A stretch of DNA of 28,330 nucleotides from Thermococci archaeon. GTDB taxonomy: Archaea; Methanobacteriota_B; Thermococci; Thermococcales; Thermococcaceae. The notes under the pieces were generated by a model, which saw only the letters and a list, made by a program, of their open reading frames with translations, was not told the DNA's origin and ran no database searches. The stretch's first letter is position 1. Each line of letters starts with the position of its first letter. Location of the stretch: positions 1 to 28,330 of the forward strand of contig QMUF01000002.1 in NCBI GenBank assembly GCA_003663525.1, given 5' to 3'. Below are positions 1 through 6,312 of the stretch, one piece after another. The position numbers and the translations under genes were made by a program.

Positions 1-73
1 ATCTTCCAATTCTGCACTTCTTTATTTCATGCTTTTGAGCAAAGTTTTTGAGTATCTGTATTTCTTCTGTTAT

Positions 74-89
74 TACTCATTTTTGAGTA
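74..89. promoter_or_regulatory. Candidate operator palindrome upstream of the suf promoter
   Basis: TACTCA-TTTT-TGAGTA is a perfect inverted repeat that ends five bases before the BRE/TATA of sufC. The half-site TTTTTGAGTA also occurs at 45-54, and a variant TTTTGAGCA lies at 33-41, giving three direct copies of TTTTGAG(T/C)A. A position upstream of the TATA box fits an activator or an Fe-S/redox-responsive regulator, but I cannot name the protein. The region 1-94 holds no gene that I can support. Confidence 0.4.
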
Positions 90-94
90 GAAAA

Positions 95-107
95 CTTTTA
101 AAAATAC
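95..107 (+). promoter_or_regulatory. TATA box/BRE of the sufCBD operon
   Basis: The A/T-rich element CTTTTAAAAATAC follows a purine-rich BRE-like stretch (GAAAAC). Transcription is expected about 25 bases downstream, near 126-130, which leaves a leader of about 20 bases containing the GGTGAT ribosome binding site at 141-146. This is an archaeal consensus match judged by eye. Confidence 0.65.
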
Positions 108-150
108 TTTCTCTTACACAAAAATGTACCGATAATGGACGGTGATGGTC

Positions 151-876
151 ATGTTAAAAGCTGAGAACCTAAGGGTAAAAGTAGAGGACAAGGAAATTCT
201 CAAAGGTATTAACCTCATTGTTGATGATGGAGAGCTTCATGTTGTAATGGGTCCTAATGGGAGCGGGAAATCAACACTAGCCTTAACAATAGCTGGTCAT
301 CCCAAGTATCAGGTGATAAATGGGAAAATTATTTTTGATGGAGAGAATATAACTAACTTGCCTCCTGAGGAAAGGGTTAGAAGGGGCGTTTTCTTGAGTT
401 TTCAACATCCTGTTGAAGTAGAGGGAGTGAAGGTTATTCAATTCTTGCAGAGGGTATTGAAGAACCTCAAAAACCTTGATGAAATTCAAGCTTATGAGGT
501 CATTTTCAACGCTGTTCAAGAGCTTGGTTTGGACAATTCAATGCTTACGCGATTCTTAAATGTCGGGTTTTCTGGTGGTGAGAGGAAAAAGTTAGAGATG
601 TTGCAGGCCTATCTCGTTAAACCAAGGCTCCTCATTCTTGATGAGCCGGATAGTGGAGTTGATGTTGATTCCCTTAAGGTTATTGCGGGGATTATAAATA
701 AGCTTCACGAAGAAGGCACTGCAATTTTACTTATAACACATTATGGTAGGATTCTAGAGCACTTAAAACCCCACAGAGTTCATGTGATCAAGGAAGGAAA
801 AATAGTTGCATCTGGAGGGATTGAACTGGTTAAGACTATTGAAGAGAAGGGTTTTGCGGCGGTGGAAGCATTATGA
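151..876 (+). CDS. sufC: SufC, Fe-S cluster assembly ATPase
   Basis: This is the cytoplasmic ABC-type ATPase of the SUF pathway, which powers conformational change in the SufB/SufD scaffold. With the start at ATG 151 the protein has 241 residues, about the usual length. Visible motifs are Walker A GPNGSGKST (34-42), the ABC signature SGGE (from 141), Walker B LLILDEP (160-166) followed by the SufC-typical DSGVD, and the switch histidine in LLITHY. GTG 142 and ATG 145 are in frame upstream, but GGTGAT at 141-146 sits four bases before ATG 151 and decides the start. The gene is first in a tight sufC-sufB-sufD operon and overlaps sufB by ATGA. No sufS, sufE or sufU is present here, as in many archaeal SUF loci. 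I am sure of the family. Confidence 0.97.
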   Translation: MLKAENLRVKVEDKEILKGINLIVDDGELHVVMGPNGSGKSTLALTIAGHPKYQVINGKIIFDGENITNLPPEERVRRGVFLSFQHPVEVEGVKVIQFLQRVLKNLKNLDEIQAYEVIFNAVQELGLDNSMLTRFLNVGFSGGERKKLEMLQAYLVKPRLLILDEPDSGVDVDSLKVIAGIINKLHEEGTAILLITHYGRILEHLKPHRVHVIKEGKIVASGGIELVKTIEEKGFAAVEAL

Positions 877-2300
877 GCGAGCGATCAAGACTCGAAGAAA
901 TTCTAAAAGCAGGTTCGTTAGAGGAGATTCTTGGAACTGCAGTCCCTTACCCTAAGGAAATCGAGCTCAAAGGGAGAATAAGTAGAAGTATTATTGAAGA
1001 ACTTTCAAAAATAAAAAATGAACCAGAGTGGATGTTTAGACATAGACTTAAGGCGTTAGAGCTCTTTGAAAAATTGCCTATGCCAAAGTGGGTTGTGGGT
1101 GTTGAAGAACTTGATCTCGAGAACCTCGTTCTATACACGAAACCCGAGCTTGAGAAGGAAGTTAAAGATTGGGATGATTTGCCAGAAAACATAAGGAAAA
1201 CCTTTGAGAGGTTGAATATTCCTGAGATAGAGAAAAAATTTCTCTCCGGTTTAACGGCAGTTTTTGACAGTGAGAGTGTTTATTCTCAGCTTAAAGACGA
1301 ATTTGAAAAGAAAGGAATAGTCATGCTTCCTATGGAGGAAGCCGTTAGAAAATATCCGGATGTAGTAAAACGCTATTTTGGCAAGATATTTCCTGCAGGG
1401 GAGCACAAGTTCTCTGCGTTACACCATGCTCTCTGGAGTGGGGGGGCTTTTGTTTACATCCCCAAAGGAGTTCGTGTTCCATTTCCTATTGAGGCATTCT
1501 TTGTCATAGGCTCGGCTTTAGAGGGTCAATTTGAGCATACTCTCGTCGTTGCGGATGAGGGAAGTTATGTTCACTTTATCGAGGGATGTTCTGCACCGAT
1601 GTATAAGGGCTTCTCCTTCCACGATGGGATGGTTGAGATTTATGCTCACAAAAACGCCACGGTCAAATTCACCACCATACAAAACTGGAGCCGTAATGTT
1701 ATAAACTTCAATAATAAGAGAGCGATAATCGAGGAGAATGCTTACGTAGAGTGGATTGAAGGGAGTATAGGGAGCAAAATCACATACACTTATCCGGCAA
1801 GTGTCTTGAAAGGGAATAACGCCAGAACAGCTCAATATGTGGTTTCGCTTAGCAACGGGCCTTTCTTAAAGGATACCGGGGCGAAGAGTGTCCATGTGGG
1901 AAAGAATACAAGCTCAAAGATAGTTTCCAAGAGCATAAGCGCTAATGGAGGAATAAACATCTATCGTGGCCTCGTGAGGATAGGTAAAGGAGCAAAGAAC
2001 TCAACTGCTACGGTTTCCTGTGATTCGTTAATTCTTGACGAAGAGAGCAGAGCATACACTTATCCGCACAATCAAAATGACGAACCAACGGCAAACATAA
2101 TTCACGAAGCGACCATCGGAAAACTAAGCGAGGATAAGCTCTTCTACCTCAACGCGAGGGGGATAAGTGAAGAAGAGGCAAAAAGCCTCATAGTGCTCGG
2201 CTTTATAAGCGAGATTCTTGAGGGACTTCCCTTTGAGTACGTCGAGGTTCTCAAGAAGGTTATAGAGTTGGAATTCAGTGAAGTGGGAGGTGTTGGTTGA
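873..2300 (+). CDS. sufB: SufB, Fe-S cluster scaffold protein
   Basis: This is the scaffold subunit on which sulfur and iron are assembled before transfer to apoproteins, and it works as SufBC(D) with its neighbours. The 475 residues match the family length. The C-terminal half is the beta-helix core. It has the EGCSAP motif with C239 and the VSCDSLILDE segment with C383, the positions expected for the two conserved SufB cysteines. A conserved TYPHNQND and HEATIGKLSEDKLFYLNARG tail follows. The start overlaps the sufC stop by four bases (ATGA), so translation is probably coupled. Assignment to SufB rather than SufD rests on length, the cysteines and the longer N-terminal domain. Confidence 0.96.
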   Translation: MSERSRLEEILKAGSLEEILGTAVPYPKEIELKGRISRSIIEELSKIKNEPEWMFRHRLKALELFEKLPMPKWVVGVEELDLENLVLYTKPELEKEVKDWDDLPENIRKTFERLNIPEIEKKFLSGLTAVFDSESVYSQLKDEFEKKGIVMLPMEEAVRKYPDVVKRYFGKIFPAGEHKFSALHHALWSGGAFVYIPKGVRVPFPIEAFFVIGSALEGQFEHTLVVADEGSYVHFIEGCSAPMYKGFSFHDGMVEIYAHKNATVKFTTIQNWSRNVINFNNKRAIIEENAYVEWIEGSIGSKITYTYPASVLKGNNARTAQYVVSLSNGPFLKDTGAKSVHVGKNTSSKIVSKSISANGGINIYRGLVRIGKGAKNSTATVSCDSLILDEESRAYTYPHNQNDEPTANIIHEATIGKLSEDKLFYLNARGISEEEAKSLIVLGFISEILEGLPFEYVEVLKKVIELEFSEVGGVG

Positions 2301-3439
2301 TGCGTCCTAACGAACTCTCTAAAGAGCACCTCAGTTTTCCTTCAATCACCCGTGAAACCCTTGAGAAGCTTACGTACCAAAAATACGGCGATAGTCCTAC
2401 GATAAGGAGTTACACAAAATGGAAGCTCTTTGAAGAAAACTCTCCCCTCACACTCCCTACCGAGGCAAAGGCCGGGGAAGGGAGGATTAGAGCTAACGTG
2501 CTTTTCTCGGGAAGTGAGTCGAAATTTGATCTTCCGGAAGGTGTTGAAGTGGAAGAAGGAACCCTAGGACTCTCTCGGCCAGAGGAATCAAGGATCTTGG
2601 GTTTCCACTTTTATGCCCTCAAGAGAGGTTACCGGCTTAGGATAACCAAAGACTTGCTTGAGCCACTTGTGATAGTTTCTCATCTCTCTGAGAAGGCCTT
2701 TGTAAGCCACCACCTTAGTATTGAAGCGGAAAACGTCAACGTGCCAATAATAATCTATGAGATCTCTGAGAAAGGAGCGAAATCCCTCGTGGTTGAACTC
2801 AGGCTTAAAAATGCTGAAGCTGAGATTTTGACCATTGGAAACCATACATCTCTATCACATTACTTGCTTAGGGCTACGCTTGGCGATGGAGCAAAGGTGA
2901 GGGCTTTCACGATAGTGAAAGGGGGTAAAATGAGCCACCACAGAGAAGATTACTCTCTTGAAGGGATCAAAAGCGAACTCATACTTAGAGGGATGCCCAT
3001 AGGGATAGGATCGGCTGTTGATTATCTCACCAACGTCCTGCAGTATGGAGAAGAAAGTAAAAGTGAGACGAAGGTAAACGGCTACTCTCACAGGAAGGGT
3101 TGGGTGGTGCATAGGGGTGTTGCAAAAGTTTTTGAAAAAGCTAGGGGTTCCTCGAGTGAAGTTAGCTCTCACGTGATCATCATGGATGAAGGCTCCCTTG
3201 GCGTCAGCGTCCCAATGCTTGAAGTAGATACCGGAGAAATAGAGACAGCATCGCATTCTTCAAGCGTTGCCCAGTTTGATGAGGATGCGCTTTTCTACCT
3301 TCGCTCCCGTGGATTGACCAGAGAAGAGGCTTTGAGTCTCTTTGTGCACAGCATAGGAGAGGCACTGAGTGATCACTTGGAGAGGCTGAAGGCAAAGGCA
3401 AGGAGCAACATAATAGAGCTGATTAAGGATCTTCTTTAG
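2300..3439 (+). CDS. sufD: SufD-like Fe-S assembly protein
   Basis: This is the SufB paralogue that completes the scaffold complex and is thought to help iron entry. It has 379 residues and shares the C-terminal beta-helix ending with SufB (DEDALFYLRSRGLTREEALSLFVHS). The histidine of ASHSSSVAQF (H319) is in the position of the SufD histidine implicated in cluster assembly. The two SufB-type cysteine motifs are absent, which separates it from SufB. A TTG lies at 2297, but ATG 2300 shares one base with the sufB stop (TGATG) and has GGAGGTG at 2286-2292 seven bases upstream. It is the last gene of the operon. Confidence 0.93.
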   Translation: MRPNELSKEHLSFPSITRETLEKLTYQKYGDSPTIRSYTKWKLFEENSPLTLPTEAKAGEGRIRANVLFSGSESKFDLPEGVEVEEGTLGLSRPEESRILGFHFYALKRGYRLRITKDLLEPLVIVSHLSEKAFVSHHLSIEAENVNVPIIIYEISEKGAKSLVVELRLKNAEAEILTIGNHTSLSHYLLRATLGDGAKVRAFTIVKGGKMSHHREDYSLEGIKSELILRGMPIGIGSAVDYLTNVLQYGEESKSETKVNGYSHRKGWVVHRGVAKVFEKARGSSSEVSSHVIIMDEGSLGVSVPMLEVDTGEIETASHSSSVAQFDEDALFYLRSRGLTREEALSLFVHSIGEALSDHLERLKAKARSNIIELIKDLL

Positions 3440-3460
3440 GGTTTCAGTCTCTCTTTCATT

Positions 3461-3470
3461 AGTTTAAAAA
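3461..3470 (+). promoter_or_regulatory. TATA box before the CoA-binding/DUF302 pair
   Basis: AGTTTAAAAA lies in the 50-base gap after sufD, about 25 bases before ATG 3490. It predicts a leaderless or nearly leaderless message, or one that starts just before GGTGAG at 3480-3485. It suggests that the next two genes can be transcribed separately from suf. Confidence 0.5.
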
Positions 3471-3489
3471 TTCAAGCTTGGTGAGAAGG

Positions 3490-3882
3490 ATGGACATGAA
3501 GGGTTTTAAGAGGATAACACTCGTCGGAGCAACCAAAAACCCAATGAAGTACGGCAACACAATTTTGAAAGATCTCCTTGGCAAAGGCTTTGAGATTCTT
3601 CCAGTGAATCCGAATTATGATGAAATAGAAGGACTAAAATGCTACAAAAGCGTTAAAGAGCTTCCAAAAGACGTTGATGTAATAGTCTTTGTTGTCCCAC
3701 CAAGAGTAGGGCTTGAAGTGGCAAAGGAAGCCGTTGAAGCCGGCTTCAAAAACCTTTGGTTCCAGCTGGGGGCAGAGAGCGAGGATATAAGGCAATTCTT
3801 AGAGAAGGCTGGACTGGATTACAGCTTCGAGAGGTGCATAATGGTGGAAACAAGTGATAAGAAAATGTTCTTGGAGGTGTAA
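3490..3882 (+). CDS. CoA-binding domain protein (YccU-type)
   Basis: This is a small single-domain Rossmann protein of the CoA_binding_2 family, 130 residues long. The N-terminal strand ITLVGATKNPMKYGN, the downstream PVNPNYDEIEGLKCYKSV and VDVIVFVVPP segments, and WFQLGAESED are typical of the family. A cysteine near the end (FERCIMVE) matches the conserved C-terminal Cys of these proteins. Members bind CoA; a physiological role is not established. Upstream TTG 3478 and GTG 3481 are in frame, but GGTGAG at 3480-3485 places the start at ATG 3490. The following DUF302 gene starts two bases after this stop, so the pair is one transcription unit. Confidence 0.85.
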   Translation: MDMKGFKRITLVGATKNPMKYGNTILKDLLGKGFEILPVNPNYDEIEGLKCYKSVKELPKDVDVIVFVVPPRVGLEVAKEAVEAGFKNLWFQLGAESEDIRQFLEKAGLDYSFERCIMVETSDKKMFLEV

Positions 3883-3884
3883 AG

Positions 3885-4259
3885 GTGTTCTATTACGTGA
3901 GAAGGTTTGAGGAGGACCTCGACTTTCTCTGGGAGCGCTTCAAGAAAAAACTCGAAGAGGAGGGCTTTCTCCTCATAGGGGAAAGAATTCCGGTGGCAAT
4001 CGTGGAGAGGGAAGATGGGATTGTGGCTGATTATCACCTCCTTTTCATATGTGACAGAGAACTCGTGGCGGAGCTCGTGAAAATAAATCCAAACATCGGG
4101 GCCCTGCTTCCATGCACTGGCTTTGGATATAGAAGGGAAGACGGCAACTATCTTGGCGTTACTTTGCCGAGTGTAGCCTGGAAAATAGCGGGGGAGAAAG
4201 TGGCGGAACTAATGAGGCCCATGGAGGAGAGAGTGATAAGAATCATAGAGACACTTTAG
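3885..4259 (+). CDS. DUF302 family protein
   Basis: The protein has 124 residues and starts at GTG 3885, with GGAGGTG at 3873-3879 inside the end of the preceding gene. The pattern fits the DUF302 family (PF03625): an amphipathic helix with FKKKLEEEGFLLIGE, the central LLFICDRELVAELVKINPNIGALLPCTGFGYRRED, and VTLPSVAW. The two cysteines (in FICDRE and LLPCTGF) are the usual conserved ones. DUF302 proteins have no settled function; they often occur in small redox or sulfur-related clusters. Coupling to the CoA-binding gene suggests a shared role. I infer no enzyme activity. Confidence 0.8.
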   Translation: MFYYVRRFEEDLDFLWERFKKKLEEEGFLLIGERIPVAIVEREDGIVADYHLLFICDRELVAELVKINPNIGALLPCTGFGYRREDGNYLGVTLPSVAWKIAGEKVAELMRPMEERVIRIIETL

Positions 4260-4326
4260 TCCCGTGGGCTTTCAGGATTTAAAGCCGCTTCACCAATATT
4301 TTTCCACTTTGCAAAAGATAAGTTCC

Positions 4327-4333
4327 ATAAAAG
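4327..4333 (+). promoter_or_regulatory. Probable TATA box of the HMA-domain gene
   Basis: ATAAAAG lies about 25 bases before the GGTGATG ribosome binding site at 4354-4360, giving a predicted leader of about 12 bases for ATG 4366. The consensus is weak. Confidence 0.4.
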
Positions 4334-4365
4334 TCTCATTCTAAGATAATTTTGGTGATGTCAAA

Positions 4366-4593
4366 ATGGTGAAAGCAATTTTGAAGATACCCAATATGAG
4401 TTGCAAGCACTGTGTTATGAGGATAAACAAGGCCATTCAGAGCGTTGGGGCTAAGGGTGAGGTTAGCCTTGAGAAGAAGACCGCGGTAGTTGAATTCGAC
4501 CCCGAAAAGGTGAGCCTCGACGATCTCGTTAACGCAATAAAGCGCTACGGTTATGAGGTCGAGATAGATGGAGAGGGCTGTCGAGGAATTTAA
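4366..4593 (+). CDS. CopZ-like heavy-metal-binding (HMA) protein
   Basis: This is a soluble 75-residue ferredoxin-like metal-binding domain. The metal site is MSCKHC (C13, C16), followed by the HMA fold pattern with GEVSLEKKTAVVEFDPEKVSLDDLVNAIKRYGYEVEI. A third cysteine (C72) sits in a short tail. The family carries Cu(I), or sometimes other soft metals, to P-type ATPases; the HMA domains of copA downstream are likely partners. It stands alone with its own promoter and ribosome binding site, 1.7 kb from the cad pair and 7 kb from copA. Copper as the ligand is inference. Confidence 0.88.
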   Translation: MVKAILKIPNMSCKHCVMRINKAIQSVGAKGEVSLEKKTAVVEFDPEKVSLDDLVNAIKRYGYEVEIDGEGCRGI

Positions 4594-4611
4594 CTTTTCT
4601 TCTTTTTTCTA
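4594..4611 (+). terminator. T-rich terminator after the HMA gene
   Basis: Pyrimidine/T-rich runs (CTTTTCTTCTTTTTTC) follow the stop codon directly, the usual archaeal type of transcription end without a required hairpin. Confidence 0.5.
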
Positions 4612-4752
4612 ACCTTAAGCTTTTACCTTCATAAAGCAACTCCTTTCAAAACGGACATTTTCAAAGATGCCGTGCTATGCCTTTTGATTGGTGCTACTCT
4701 GCTTAAAATGATGCAACTTTGTATTACTCTTCTATTTTTTGTGTGAAATAAG

Positions 4753-4759
4753 TTTATAA
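4753..4759 (+). promoter_or_regulatory. TATA box of the EamA transporter gene
   Basis: TTTATAA is centred about 25 bases before ATG 4782, and there is no Shine-Dalgarno sequence before that ATG. Both facts point to a leaderless transcript that starts at or next to the start codon. Confidence 0.6.
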
Positions 4760-4781
4760 CTCTCCCCTTGTATTTGCCTTC

Positions 4782-5684
4782 ATGACCCATCATTACGGCT
4801 ATGTGGGTGCGGTTTTGGCGGCCCTGCTCTTTGGAATAAGCTCAACGCTGAATAAAATTGCCCTTAGAAATGTTCATCCAATGATAGTAGCGGGAAGTAT
4901 TTATCTAACCGCGGGGATAGTTGTAATGTTCCTCCGCTTTACGCCGCTTAAAGACAAGCTCCTCAAAAAGCTTGAATTTAAGGTCAAAACTCAAGAGTTC
5001 TTCTCAAGGCGAGATTTCTTGATATTGACTTTTATAGTATTTTTTGGATCATTCTTAGCTCCTCTCTCATTCATGTTTGGCTTGAATAAGACAACAGCTG
5101 TTAACGCATCCCTCCTACTCAACACGGAGACTCTGTTCACGGTTTTAATAGCCCTTTTGGTTTTCAAGGAAAAAGCCTCGGGAAGAAGCATTATTGGAAT
5201 TCTCCTAATCTTAATTGGAGCCGCTGTGATCTCGACGGAAAACTTCAAGGAAGTAGAGCTCAGTAAAGGAATTCTTGGGAATATTCTAATAATCTTGGCA
5301 GGCCTTTCATGGGCGATAGACAATAATCTGAGCAAGTTGCTAAGCGTTAAGAGGGATCTACTCTTGGTAACTTCACTAAAGGGCCTGTTTGGAGGGAGCG
5401 CGTTATTAATTCTGGCTTCTCTAATTGGAATTCGCTTCTACATCCCACTTCAAAGCCTTCCATATGTATTAACGGTCGGTGCCTTCAGCATAGGCTTTTC
5501 CATCGTGCTGTTTCTGTTCGCCCTGAGGGAAATTGGGGCTATGAAAACAGGAGCAATTTTTTCAACTTCCTCACTAATCGGCGCTCTTTTTGTTTTTCTG
5601 ATCCTCGGAGAGAGCTTCACGGCAATTAAGGCATTTTTCGGCATTTTGATGCTCTTTGGGGTGTATTTGTTATCTTTGGAGTAA
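4782..5684 (+). CDS. EamA/DMT-family membrane transporter
   Basis: This inner-membrane protein of 300 residues has about ten hydrophobic segments arranged as two EamA repeats. The first begins YVGAVLAALLFGISSTLNKIALR and the second near ILGNILIILAGLSWAIDNNLSK. The AxxxAxLxLxxE-like boxes typical of the family are visible, such as NASLLLNTETLFTVLIALLVFKEK at the end of repeat one and GALFVFLILGESFTAIKA at the end of repeat two. The family exports metabolites or drugs; the substrate cannot be read from sequence. It is transcribed alone from a probably leaderless promoter. Confidence 0.88.
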   Translation: MTHHYGYVGAVLAALLFGISSTLNKIALRNVHPMIVAGSIYLTAGIVVMFLRFTPLKDKLLKKLEFKVKTQEFFSRRDFLILTFIVFFGSFLAPLSFMFGLNKTTAVNASLLLNTETLFTVLIALLVFKEKASGRSIIGILLILIGAAVISTENFKEVELSKGILGNILIILAGLSWAIDNNLSKLLSVKRDLLLVTSLKGLFGGSALLILASLIGIRFYIPLQSLPYVLTVGAFSIGFSIVLFLFALREIGAMKTGAIFSTSSLIGALFVFLILGESFTAIKAFFGILMLFGVYLLSLE

Positions 5685-5723
5685 ACCTTATGTGAAAACG
5701 CTCATTAATTTCTGGGTGATGAG

Positions 5724-5862
5724 ATGTGCTGTTGCCAGCATTGCTGGAAGCCTCGAGCCAGGGTGGTACCACTATGATAGAAGGGGGTAGGTTCTAAAGC
5801 TTATTCAAAAGGGAGATTTAAGGGAAGAACTCCTTTGTGCATGTCTCAGGCGGAGGTTTTAG
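5724..5862 (+). pseudogene. Remnant of a small Cys-rich protein gene
   Basis: GGGTGATGAG at 5714-5723 precedes ATG 5724, which encodes MCCCQHCWKPRARVVPL and then a TGA stop at 5775. The following bases continue plausibly in another frame from 5791 to a TAG at 5860: VLKLIQKGDLREELLCACLRRRF. The two pieces look like a gene of about 45 codons broken by a frameshift near the G-run at 5783-5787. I do not recognise the family. The alternative is a true 17-residue Cys-rich peptide. A GGAGG/CCTCC hairpin overlaps the end, at about 5852-5869. Confidence 0.35.
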
Positions 5863-5901
5863 GCCTCCTTCTTATTCCCTATCCATTTTTGTCCAGCAAC
5901 A

Positions 5902-5908
5902 TTTATAA
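5902..5908 (+). promoter_or_regulatory. TATA box of the cad-type operon
   Basis: TTTATAA predicts a transcription start near 5930, inside the operator described at 5913-5932 and just before the GAGGTGAT ribosome binding site at 5936-5943. Confidence 0.65.
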
Positions 5909-5912
5909 GAAC

Positions 5913-5932
5913 ATTTGCACAATTGCTCAAAT
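5913..5932. promoter_or_regulatory. ArsR/SmtB-type operator palindrome
   Basis: The 20-base inverted repeat ATTTG-CA-CAATTG-CT-CAAAT has eight of ten paired positions matching, with a CAATTG core. It lies between the TATA box and the start codon of the metal sensor and covers the predicted start site. Imperfect AT-rich palindromes with TTGAnnnnTCAA-like arms are typical sites of the ArsR/SmtB/CadC family, so autorepression by the adjacent regulator is the natural reading. Confidence 0.7.
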
Positions 5933-5947
5933 ATAGAGGTGATAAAA

Positions 5948-6310
5948 ATGAGCAATGAAAAGGGCACGGAAGTGTGTAAGGTGTATGAAGAACACCTAGA
6001 CAAAATATTGGAAGCTAAAAAGAAGTTACCAGAGGAGGAATTACTCTTGGATGTTGCGGACTTTTTTGATGCCTTAGGCAATCCAACTAGGTTAAAAATA
6101 CTTTTCGCACTTTTGGAGGAAGAATTATGTACGTGTGATCTTTCAAACATTGCAGGTCTCTCTGTATCTGCAATATCACATCAGCTTAGAATTCTAAAGG
6201 ACAGGAAAATTGTTGCTTATAGGAAAGATGGGAAGAACGTCTTCTATCATCTAGATGATGAACATGTTAAAGAGATACTGAATGTCGCATTAAAGCACAT
6301 GGAGGAGTGA
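5948..6310 (+). CDS. ArsR/SmtB-family metal sensor (CadC-like repressor)
   Basis: This is a 120-residue winged-helix repressor. The HTH core reads NPTRLKILFALLEEELCTCDLSNIAGLSVSAISHQLRILKD, with the wing KDGKNVFYHLDD. It carries the CadC-type metal site: ELCTCDL gives C61 and C63 in helix alpha-3, and C10 in an N-terminal extension (EVCKVYEEH, with H16 nearby) is the likely extra thiolate ligand. This set is known from Cd/Pb/Zn sensors. The C-terminal helix with DEHVKEILNVALKH could add an alpha-5 Zn-type site. GAGGTGAT at 5936-5943 fixes the start at ATG 5948, after the operator. It lies three bases before the ATPase gene and probably represses both. Confidence 0.92.
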   Translation: MSNEKGTEVCKVYEEHLDKILEAKKKLPEEELLLDVADFFDALGNPTRLKILFALLEEELCTCDLSNIAGLSVSAISHQLRILKDRKIVAYRKDGKNVFYHLDDEHVKEILNVALKHMEE

Positions 6311-6312
6311 AG

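Noticed and set aside
5714..5723. GTGATGA as box C of a C/D guide RNA
   Set aside because: No matching CTGA box D at the right distance; the motif is better explained as a ribosome binding site.
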